DNA from: Asterias rubens
Lineage: Eukaryota > Echinodermata > Asteroidea > Forcipulatida > Asteriidae
Direction: 5' to 3'
DNA length: 64,000 nt
Assembly (NCBI RefSeq): GCF_902459465.1
Contig: NC_047072.1
Coordinates: forward strand, 16,907,776 to 16,971,775
Shown here: positions 23,801 to 35,800 of the stretch, one piece after another
Layout: every line of letters begins with the position of its first letter
Numbering within the stretch: position 1 is the first letter of the stretch
Notes under the pieces: generated by a model
The model's input: only the letters and a program-made list of their open reading frames with translations
What the model was told of the DNA's origin: nothing
The model's database searches: none
Translations under genes and position numbers: made by a program

Positions 23801-26800
23801 CTTGAAATTAGGTTATTATCCTTAAGATCGCAGGGCTAGCCACTTGTCAATGTCAGGCGTGTATGCTTCATTTTTGACAAAGCAGGGGGGCACCAATTCA
23901 TTTTCTTCTTTATAAAGGACAACCTATGAGGAAATTGTACATTTACACTGGAGCATTTCAAGGGCACCAAGGCAATGACCAGGGTGCGCAGAGGCAATTG
24001 CCTTCGTTTGTTTGCCTCCGGGAAGTAACTCAGAGAATTAGAAGTAGCTGTTGTAAACCAAAAGGACCTGTATACATGTTGTTAACGGCCTGATGTTCCG
24101 ACTCTAGTAGAGTTTCTACGTATATTCAGCTTTCGACAAAGACTCTGCTAGGGTTGAAACAACGGCCATTAAGCATTTTTTGTATTATTATTCAAATACA
24201 CAAGACGGTCGGACTTCTCTGGTCTTGAGTTTACTGGCCGTACACTTAAAACATTGGCATCAGGCCCAAAATCCAGTGTAAATTTTGAGCTCCGCAATGC
24301 CTTCAGTTCACTTACATTTGTGCATTCTGACAATACATGTACCTCTTTTGCGTAGATTCATTATGTACGATAGATTGGAAACCAATAGTGTGAACACACT
24401 TTCACATTCATTTATGAAACTATCAGCCAGGGCTTAGTAATAAAAGAAATCAAAAGCAGTTAAGTGGAACTGATTTGATGAATCATGTATCGCGCTACAG
24501 ATCTTTTATATGGCACTCTACAAGAACACAAGGAACAACAAGATTAAACAAAAAGAAATAAAGAAATTCATTTGCACAAACAGCGGCCAATTTCATAGAG
24601 CTGCTTAAGCAAAAAAATTGGTTAAGCACGAAAATAGCTCGCTTATTATACACATGTTACAGGCCAAAATTTCACGCCATATTCTTTGCTTGTGACTGGT
24701 GTTTAGCTGTTGTCTACTTAGCATAACAATTGAGTTGAGTCTTGGCCGGTAAACTGATTTTACAAAGCATAGATTTTTTTGCTTAAGCAAAATTTTGTGC
24801 TTAAGCAGCTCTATGAAATTGGACCCAGATCATACGTGGGGCAGCATGCTTCCGAGCAACAGTAATTTGGTCACTTTTATTACCCCTGACCTGCATGATT
24901 TGTCTTTGTTTTTTAACCCTTCTGGTTGTCGTTCCCATTTGGTTTTGTTCTCCTCCTGCATGCTTCGCCCTCTATCGCCCTCTTACAGTGTTTAATTTTT
25001 GTTTTTGTTTTGTTTTCTTATTCAAATAATTTATTTATTTAATTTAATTTAGTATTTATTTTCCTTATTTCTTTGGTTTGTTTGAATTGGTCAAATAATT
25101 TTTTTTTTAAGTAGATGCAGCTTCCCTGATAGCACTAGAAAGCTTGTTCCACTACTTAGGGGGGCAACAACAAAGAATAGATGTTGACGTCACAGCTCTG
25201 TTTCACGGAGTTCAGCACACCTCATCCCTTCCGAAATGTTTGTTGCAAATTTGTGACATCAAAAATTTGCATCCCAATTGTATGAACGGGGCTTGACTGT
25301 TCCTTTTGGTCTATTATTTGATCATTCAAATAAATATTAATGAAACTTGTGAGATTCGACACATTTCAAAAGAAACTTACTTATTTCTTCAAAGTCCTGC
25401 TCTTCTTCTTTCTTGTCTTTCCTCTCTTCCTTCTTGTACTCTGGTTTAATATCTTTCCTCGGCTCAGCCTTCTTGGTTTCTACTGGAGTCTCAGAAGACT
25501 TGGCAGAAGGAATCGGAACTGCTCTCTTCAGGGAAAGCTGGTGGTTGAATTAAACAAGAACATCTTAAAGGATTGTTACAGAATTGAAAACAAATTGTGA
25601 AGAACACAGATTTACATAAAACTTACACGGTCTAATGATGATGATAGTAGAAAACACCTCTTCAAATATTTTTGTCTGAAATATCATATTTGATCAGAAA
25701 TAAATAAAACCAACTTCCAGTTTGGAGTTTATCACTCAGTGAGCGTTTTATTCATTTTTGTTTTTGCATTGATGTCATGCAAAATGTGGTATTTGTCAGT
25801 TTATGTATTACATAAAGTGCTAACACTGCCAGCAACTGTTTTGTTAGCAAAAACTAATTCTGTAATGTTCCTTTAACTGATGTACAATCCGCAGGACAAA
25901 GCATCAGGGTTATGTAAGTGTCTTGCTTAAAGGATTCGGGTACTTTTTCAAAATGTCCACAGATTTACATTAAACTTACAGGGTTTGAAGATAATGATAG
26001 TGGAAAGCTTCCCTTCAAATATTACTTACTAAGGTTGTGTAGTTTTTGAGAAATGAGTAAAACAAGTCACAAAATTATTTTAGCATGTAAAGTCCCCTTA
26101 ACCAGTTATGATATTATACCAAAACCATAACTGGTTAATACGTTTTCACATGCTAAAACTGAGACGAAAATTATTACTTTTACTCATTTCTCAAAAACTA
26201 CAGCTCCTCAGTCAGTAAAATTTCAAGGGAAGCTTTCTACTATCATAATTTTCAAACTGTGTGAGTTTAATGTAAATCTGTGGACATCGTGTTTTTTGGT
26301 TAGGAAAAAGTACATAGACCCTTTAAGGACAGAGGTGTCATGACTCTGGAACCCACACTCTGCTAAACAAAATCACCAGTGCTAGAGTCCGATGCTCTTA
26401 TCCGCTCAGCCACGACACAACCCCAAATAGCGGGACGTATGGGGTTTTACCACAGCGAGTCCGAGCTGTCTCTCACGTACCCTTTTCTGTGCCAATTCAC
26501 TCGACCTTGCTGCTGGTGGGGTCTTGGAGTGATCTGCTGTTGAATTTCCACCTGTTTTCCTTAATTTGACTTCTCCACCAGCAAAGATGTTACCAAATCC
26601 GACTCCTTTGACTTTTGGGGGTTTGGCCTTTGGAACTTCGGCTGGGGTCTCATCTGAAAGAACTAACATACATTTGATAAGACTGTAAAACCTGAGCCTA
26701 AATCCAAGTTAAGAAATAGTTTGTTTCAATTTCTTTAATTTGTAAACATGAATCTCCCAATGTGAACCACCCTAAAAGATTCCAATTAACTATTTCGCTT

Positions 26801-29800
26801 CATTTTTTTTTAAAACACAACTTTTTAGGTGCCAAGTTTAAACATGTGTTAACAAAATAAAATGTCCTTCTCTTGGTAAAAAATAACTGTACATGGTCTA
26901 TACATAAACCTTCATCGCATACATTGGTTGGTACCGGGCCAACAGAAGGTTACAAGTTTAATCACAGTTTATCAAACAATGGGCAGAACAGTGGACGAGT
27001 GCCTGCCTAGAATTCAACCCCATTTTTGTCATGGCAGAATTGTGATTGTGAATTGTGACTGTGGTCGCCTAATTGTGAGATCTTTCGCCAACCTCTATAC
27101 ACCGGCCGATGCCAAGAAATTGCACACACCGCTCGGTCTCGGCTATAACTGTAACTCAGGTATTAAATGTGATTTTTACCTGGTCTCTCTGTGCTTTTAA
27201 CTTCGGCCCCATCCCCAGCATCCTCCGGGCCAACCGCTTCATTCCCGTCGATTAACGACACAAAGTTAGAAGGAAACATTCCTTTCTTTCCTCGTAGAAC
27301 GCCTTCCCACCATCCGTCTTCTGGTTGGCTGGTTACACTGATGACCTCATCGACCTGTAAGCCAATCTCATCATCCTTCTGGGGGACATAGCTAAAGACA
27401 ACCTTTGCTCGAATCGCCTTTCGCTTCTCTGAACCCTCTGTTGTAAGACAGAAAAAGTAAAACTAATTTTGTCAGGCTTTTTGCACTGGACACGCAGGTC
27501 TGATACTTCACGAAGGCAACGAAGGCGATCATCTCAATGCCCCCTGGTCATTGCCTTAGTGCCCTTGAAATGCTATCGCAGAATATTACAGGTCCTCAAG
27601 GTGTCCTTACCAAGGAGGAAATGCCTTGGTACTCTTGCCCTTTCAAACACGAAGCATTCAGGCCTGTATTTACTCAAAATACATATCAACATAAAAACTT
27701 ACTTGGTAATGAGGAAGGGAGAGCTGTTGATAGTAAACCATTGTAAGAAACCATTTCCTCTGAAGTAACATAGTTTTTTGAGAAAGAGGTAATTTCTCAC
27801 TAATATATTCAATCTGAGAAAGACTTCAGGCAAATGCTTAAAGGCCCAGTCCGAAGGCAAAGTGTCTCTTAAACCTTGTCCGAGTGCACAAAATATTCAA
27901 ACTAAAGTGGATAAAAAAGTAACCCCCACCCTGCCAGATTGTTGAACACACCTTGGAATGAACATTCCTTCTACGTACCTCTTCTTAAGACCTCTTGTGA
28001 TTCTCCATTAACCGCTTCAGGAGGAGGTGGAGTTGGAGCCTTGGCTCGAACAGCAGCTGCCTTCTCAGGAACTGCCTTCTCAGGAACTGCCTTCTTGAGC
28101 TAAAAAAAACGACAACGAGAAAAAGGATTTAACAGGTTTGTACCACTGATTTGTAACAGATTTGTACCTGAACTGAAAGCAGCAGCACTGGCTGTGGTTG
28201 AATTGGTGTCAATGATTCCAAATTTTGAAGGGGCATCGAGGCCTAAGACCAGCTTTAGAGATTATGGCCCCAATGGCGCTCATGCACACCCCTATGTTCC
28301 GACAGCTCCTGAGTGACACGCCTACATTTCAACACCCCTGTATTCCCACACCCTAGATGCTTTTACAACAGTATGTTCAGATAATCCCACACCCCTACAT
28401 GTACATGTACAAAGTACATGTTCCCTCACATGTTCATTCGACATAAATGTTCTGGAACCCATGTTCTGAAACCCCTAGTTCCCACATCCATGTTCCAACA
28501 CCCCTAGTATATTTTACTAATCCCAGCCCTGACCCTAGTGAGTAAATCACAAGGGGGCTGTGGGGGATCATAGGGTTTTCGGAGCATAAACAGTATGGGT
28601 GTTGAAATAGAGAGCAGTCAATGTGCGGTAGCCTGTTGTTTGTTTAAATGTTGTACTGTCCCAATGAATGAACATGACAAGTGAAAATGTACCTGCATGA
28701 AGATCCGTACAGCCGTATACCAGCAGTTTAAGTTGAATATTCAGTAAATATTACATGAACACCAAAATGAATTCTTTATCCCTCGATGCAAATTTAACAT
28801 CTATTAAATTGTTATCAGTCATTGTCAGTACCCGCTGCTAAAACATAGTAGGATTTGAACTGACTCTAGCTATCAGGCAATCTCGGTGGTCTAGTTGGTA
28901 CATGACACTGCTCTAGAATTGCAAAGGTCGTGGGTTTGAATCCCACCGGAGTAACATGCCTGTGATATTTTTTTTACAGAACTAGGAAAAGTACTGAGTA
29001 TACAGTGCTAACATACATTGATAGTGTGTAAATGGGTAAAAAATTTTTTTTAAAGGATTGTTACATGTAGCATACATACGAATATATACACAGTAATGTT
29101 TATTGACCCATTTAGATCGGTTTCCCTTTTGGTTGAGGACATCCTGCGAGGAAAGACTTCATGACCTCACTAGATTCTAATCCATTCATTTCATCGAACA
29201 TAAAAAGGAAGGAAGTTGAAGTCCGCTCTATGTATATTTAAAAACACTTTGTCATTTTTATTCCTTCACTTTTCAATATTATTTGGTTTTACCCTTTTAA
29301 TCGATGTGTGTAAGCACTGTGTCCTCGATACTTTGTCGATCTCTGTGAAATAAACTCACAGACATTAATGTGTATTAAGCCAGGTTCATACTTCTTCCTG
29401 CGAATGCGAATGGGATACGAATTTTGACTTCACAGATTCACAACGAGCTGTGCTCAATTCCCGCGAAACATTCTTAGAAAAAATAGCCCTGTGATGTCAA
29501 AATTTGCTTCGCATTTGCAGTAAGTATGAACCGGGCCTTACTTTAGTGGGATTTTAACCCACAACCTTTGCCGCTCTAGAGCAGAAGTCAAACCAGCATG
29601 ACCACTGAGCTTGCCAAATAATGTAGCTAGGGGCAGCTCAAATCCTTTTAGCAGCAGGTTCTGCAATTACATACCTCACTAGTTTTGTCTTACATCTCAA
29701 TAAAGTTTAGTAAATTTGTACGTACCTCAACAAAGTTATCAGGGAAGAGTCCTCGCTGGCCGTTAAGCTCTCCTTCCCACCATCCTTCCTCCATCATGTT

Positions 29801-32800
29801 AATATTGGTGATGATTTGACCTTCTTTAAGAGTCAACTCGTCATCTTGAGTCGCTTCATAGTCAAATGTCACTACAGCCTCCGCTGTGAATAACAAACAA
29901 GGAATAATAATAATAATAATAATTATAATAACAAAACTTAACACACGCACACATATCCACTGATAGAGTGCCCAAGGCACCTACAATAATACAATAGAAT
30001 AACTTACAAAAATCTAGTGAAGTTGTAAAAAATACAACGGTGTTGTACAGTGTTGTTCATGCCTTATTAAAATGACAACTTTCTAGATTTTTCTGAAGGC
30101 AAACAAAATCTGAAAAATAGGTACATGTAAGAGTAGGAAGAGTACATGTACCATGCCTGAACAAAACCATGTCTGGTTGTACGTTTACAGGTGATTTAAT
30201 GGCGATGATTAAAATACAGAAATGAATATTCTTTAAAGACACTGGACACTATTGGTAGTTGTCAAAGACTAGTCTTAACAGTTGGTGTATCTCAACATAT
30301 ATTGCATAAAGTAACTAACCTGTGAAATATTGAGCTCAAACGGTCGTCGATGTTGCGAGATAATAATGAAAGAAAAAACACCCTTGTCACACGAAGTTGT
30401 GTGCTTTCAGATGCTTGATTTCGAGACCTCAAATTCTAAATCTGAGGTGTCGAAATCAAATTTGTGGAAAATTGATTAGCTTTCTCGAAAACTACATTAC
30501 TTCAGAGGGAGCCGTTTCTCACAATGTTTTATACTATCAACCTCTCCCCATTACTCGTTACAAAGAAAGGTTTTAAGCTAATAATTGTTTTGAGTAATTA
30601 CCAATAGTGTCCACTGCCTTTAAATTGAAAAAAACGAGGCTGACTTTCCAAGGGGGAACTAAATTGACAGTGGGTTGCCGCAAGACATGGCAGTTTGCCA
30701 TGTTGCACCATGTACATTTTATGTATACCTTTCACCATGTTCCCTCTTTTTTCTTTGAGCCTCACAAATATTTTTAGTTGTGTTTCCTGCTTTTTGCCAC
30801 TTTTGTTTGCAATATAAATCGTTGATGCTCCCGGCAGTTAGCTTTCACAGGGTGGTCAGGATAGTATTGTATCCTAGCACATTGAATTCAAGTTCTGGTG
30901 ACTACATACGTCATCAGAGTTTGCTGGGTTCGAATCCCAGTCAAGAATGACACTTCAGCAAGACACTTAGATGCAATTGCATCTCTGCTGCATATTACAG
31001 GGGGAAAGAGAAGTGTGGAAAGAGATTTTTTTTCATTTATTGATTTATTAACATAAACAAAATTAGGGGGGGGTGTTCATTCTTGCACAAGGTACAGTCA
31101 TGACAGTTGTGTTGTGTTGTTAAAACATGATTGATTGTCTAAATGGTAAAGATGGCCGTTCGCCAACTTTACACTAACTGGCAAGCCTGTATCGCACTTC
31201 ATTTTGGAAAGGGCAAGGGCACCAAGGCATTATCTCATTTGTAAAGGGCATTCCCCTATGAGGAAATTGCAAATTTCTACTGGAGAATATCAAGGGGCAA
31301 CAAGGCACTGACCAGGGGGCACGGAGGCAATCGCCTTCGTTGTCGCCGTGAAGTATTAGACCTGAACTGGTATGTAACATGAATTGATGTTCAGGATGTA
31401 ATCCTTCATATATTACATGAGACTTGATTGAATGCCAGGGTACTTAAGAAGATTAATCTTTTAGCTTCGCTTCCTAGAAGTAAAAAAAAAACTCTCATTG
31501 TTCCCCAATGCAGGAAGTGATTCTATAACGATAATATTGTTAGGCCCAACGTACATGTAAGCCTAACTGTATCTCACTCACCCAGGGCCTGCATGTAATT
31601 TCATGGCTCTGCTCACCATACATTGTGCATGAAGTATGTACGCAAAGCATAAGTGCTTACAGAAGCAGGGAAAATGTCAATTGTATTTCACAACTTGTAA
31701 TAATAATAATTATATATTTATACCGTAACACATTTCTGTGAATAAAGACACCCAAGGCGTACCAAGAGAGAAAAATAAAGAAGACCAGAGCGTCCGGGTT
31801 TATGTTTTTGTAGAAGCTCAGATAGGTAGGTTGGAGCTTGACCATTAAGTGCTTTGTAAGTAAATTTTCACCCCACAGTTAAAGGCAGTGGACACTATTG
31901 GTAATTGTCAAAGACTAGCCTTCACAGTTGGTGTATCTCAACATGCATAAAATAACAAACATGTGAAAATTTGAGCTCAATCGGTCATCGAAGTTGCGAG
32001 ATAATAATGAAAGAAAAATAACCTTTGTCACATGAAGTTGTGTGCATTTAGATGGTTGATTTTGAGACCTCAAGTTCTACATGTAAACTTGAGGTCTCAA
32101 AATCAAATTCGTGGAAAATTACTTCTTTCTCGAAAACTATGGCACTTCAGAGGGAGCCGTTTCTCACAATGTTTTATACCATCAACCTCTCCCCATTACT
32201 CGTCACCAAGAAAGGTTTTATGCCAATAATTATTTTAAGTAATTACCAATAGTGTCCACTGCCTTTAAGCCAGATACTTCTACTCTATGCAACTTTAGAG
32301 GCCAAATTGAAAACTGTGGCTACAGTGCTATACGAGGATTGTTGAATGATACAGTACGTGTCTCATGCTTCAAAGCATATAATTCTGAAGTGATCAAACT
32401 ACAGCCAGTTTTAATTCAGATAAGCCCATAACTCACTGACCGATGCGTTTATTTTGGACGCAACAAAACAATGTAATGTCTGAGAGAAACTCAACCAAAC
32501 TGGTAACTTCCTCAACACACTGGTGTGTCAGGATCTAAAGTCTATCAATTTGTAGATATTTCAATATTGCTGATGTTTGGGCTAAGGACACAGTTCAATA
32601 CGACCAGATTTTAATCTATTAACCAGCGACATCCCATACAAACAACAAAAGAGCCATAGACATTGATAGAGCATCTAGACTTCCTGCAGGCACATTTAGA
32701 AGTGTGTAAACTAGCATGACAGGTCAACAGAAGAAAACACAACGTCTGAGAACTATGGAAATTACAGATCTGTTGATCAATTTTTGATCCATTGAAGATG

Positions 32801-35800
32801 GGGGCACGTCTCAGTCTTAAAACTTTTGATATGATATTTGAAAAAAAAACACTTAGGCCTACAAAGTGGTTTCTCATTCTTGACCAATAGGCCTATAGTC
32901 GGTATTTTGTCTACTTGGAAATGCTCAGGGCCCAATTTTATTAAGCCTATAAAGCACAAAAATTTGCTTAGCATGAAATTTCTTCCTTAAAAAAAACAGG
33001 ATTACCAACCCAATTTCCACGTGATTTTCAGGATTTATAAGCAAACAACAGCTGAATGCCAGTAACAAGCATTAATTAAACAACAAATTGAAATTTGGTT
33101 GGTAATCCTGTTTTTATCAGGGAAGAAACTCCATGCTAAGCAAATTTTTGTGCTTACAGGATTTATGAAGTTGGGATCCATGGATTGTTGTACATTTACC
33201 TGAATCCAAGCCTGATACTTCACGGAGGCGATTAAAGGCGATTGCCTCCATGCTCCCGAGTCATTGCCTTGGTGCCCTTGAAATGCTCTGCGTTGAAATT
33301 TATAATTGCCTCATAGGGTACCCTTTACCACAGAGAAAATGCCTTAGTGCCCTTGCCCTTTCAAAAACCAAGCATACAGGCCTGCAAAACTGTAGGCCTA
33401 CAGCTTTGATTAAATGAAGAAAAGGGGAATGTCTCGCGATTTCTCATTTCGTGACCAATCTCGCTGTGCCGGGAAATGCCCTTGAATACACCTTAAAGGC
33501 AGTGGACACTATTGGTAATTGTCAAAGACTAGCCTTCACAGTTGGTGTATCTCAACATATGCATAAAATAACAAACCTGTGAAAATTGGAGCTCAATCGG
33601 TCATCAAAGTTGAGAGATAATAATGAAAGAAGAAAACTCCCTTGTCACACGAAGTTGTGTGCGTTTAGATGGTTGATTTCGAGACCTCAAGTTCTAAACT
33701 TGAGGTCTCGAAATCAAATTCGTGGAAAATTACTTCTTTCTCCAATACTGTGGCACTTCAGAGGGAGCTGTTTCTCACAATGTTTTATACCACCAACCTC
33801 TCCCCATTACTTGTCACCATGAAAGGTTTTATGCTAATAACTATTTTGAGTAATTACCAATAGTGTCCACTGCCTTTAAAGGAACACATTGCCTTGGATC
33901 GGACGAGTTGGTCTATAAAAAGCGTTTGTAACCGTTTGTTATAAAATGCATGGATAGAAAGATTTTTTACAAGTAGAATACAATGATCCACACAAATTTG
34001 ATTCGAAATTGCATGGTTTTCCTTTTACTCTGCGTACTAACACGGTCTGCCATTTATGGGAGTCAAAAATTTGACTCCCATAAATGGCTGACCGTGTTAG
34101 TCGACGATGTAAAAGGAAAACCACGCAATTTCAAGGCGTATTTGTTTGGATCATTGTATTCTACTTTTACAACATCTTTCTACCCATGCATTTTATAACA
34201 AACGCTTACAGCCGCTTTTCAATGACCAACTCGACCGATCCGAGGCAACGTGTTCCTTTAAATTCTTTGAGAAGTCACTGTATATATATACAAACAGTGT
34301 GAACATGTGTAGTAAGTACTAGTAGTCTGAAAATGAAACCCCTGAAGTGTTATTTCAAATCTACTTGCTCTCTTGTTATGTAAATCAGATTCAGGAAGTG
34401 TTTCCAAATTTAGATTGTGTGCTTCTGTGGAAACGCAAATTACCAATGCTTGTCCTGAAGATTCGACCATACACATGAAGCATAGTTTTTCTTCACAGGC
34501 TGATGGAGCTAAGATGGTTTAAGGAATGAAATAATGGCCCAGTGACCAGGAGTAATAATGTTGAAGCGCCACTAGCGTAACTGAGTGACAAATTTGAGCC
34601 CCAAAAGAAGAAATCATTGTATTATTATTGTTAAAATGCTCTATAAAAAAAATCAAGAGTTCAACAGCTGGTACGTTATAAATGATATGGATACAATAAG
34701 CACCACTGACACTGAGACTGAGGTGTCGAAACAACACCATGTCCAGTGTAGCATCATTCAAAACATAACCCATTCACACCTGTCACATAATTCAACCCTG
34801 GAGATACTTGGCTCAACTGAGAGAAATCCTAGAAACAGAGAAAGGTGACCAATTAAACAGTTTTCCTAACTGACAAACTGTCATGACTGTGAGGTTCACA
34901 CTTCACCAGATGTGAACAATTGAAGGGTTGGGTTGGATGGTTTAAAATAAAGTGTGGAGTGGGATGTATTGCAGTGATGATACTGATTACCGATTAGCTG
35001 ATAGCAAGAGATGGGTACTGTTTATTGGTGAAATAAAAGTGTCAGTCAATCATTGTTGACCTCAGATGGTCAAACGGCAATAACGAATGGCTGATTTTAA
35101 GTTATTTGGGGTTTTCAATTTTCTATCATGTGCATACAACATGCATTCAAGGGTTGATAAAATCCATTGAACTATCGTCTTAAGGCCCGGTCCCACTGCA
35201 GCGATAACGAGAACGATAACGATAATTACGGAAAGAGAACGCATTCCATTGGTTGAATGAACGTGTGCGTATTTCGCGTGGAGCAATTCAACCAATAGAA
35301 TGCGTTCTTTTTGCGTGGTTAATGTTATCGTTCTCGTTATCACTGCAGTGTGACTCGGCCTTTATACTCTAGATTGAAATTTTGCATTTTTCTTTTATAC
35401 AATACAATGGTTCAGTTCTATTTTATGAACTAAATTATCTCCTGTAGTCAGGCGTGATAGTTCTTGGAAAAAGTTTGATTATTTTATCGTGAACAAGGGC
35501 TGACCTCAATGGCGCTGATTAGGCTTTTTTAAAATAGACATTTCATTCGGTCTATTTAAATTAATACAATAAATTAGTTTTAGAATAGAAATACTAAGAC
35601 CAAAGTAGTCTAAATCATATCATGCTTCTGTAGGTGTACCCAGGGTTTAAATTTACTGCAGGAACAAGGCCATAGGTTTTAATAATGGAGGTTCTAGGCA
35701 TAAATTCCAGTACGATTTCTCCTTCTTTGTAAGTAAGTGTTGAATGCATGTACCGTGCACCACACTGGAATGTGTGGATGTCACGTTAGCGTTCCGGTAA

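Larger units (their letters stand above)
19385..25380 (-). other. Adaptor intron 6 (6 kb)
   Basis: Contains a fragment of M2 (about 19410-19500), M1 copies at 20166-20489 and 22326-22748, a tRNA-like SINE head (21210-21320), (GTTT)n at 21330-21370, a CCTTGG element (23858-24015), a small foldback remnant (24050-24180) and an AATTTCAT foldback (24591-24829). No exon is needed for the frame and none was seen. Confidence 0.65.
25538..26480 (-). other. Adaptor intron 5
   Basis: Contains a foldback element (25926-26326) and a tRNA-like SINE head (26330-26420). No other structure recognised. Confidence 0.65.
28100..29725 (-). other. Adaptor intron 2
   Basis: Contains a degenerate ACCCCTATGTTCCAAC minisatellite (28277-28512), a SINE on plus (28760-29045) and a SINE on minus (29280-29662) interrupted by a small foldback (29384-29541). 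Confidence 0.65.

Noticed and set aside
33939-34302. Coding genes at 33939-34302 and 12800-13060
   Set aside because: The frames are mirror images on both arms of M2 foldback elements.
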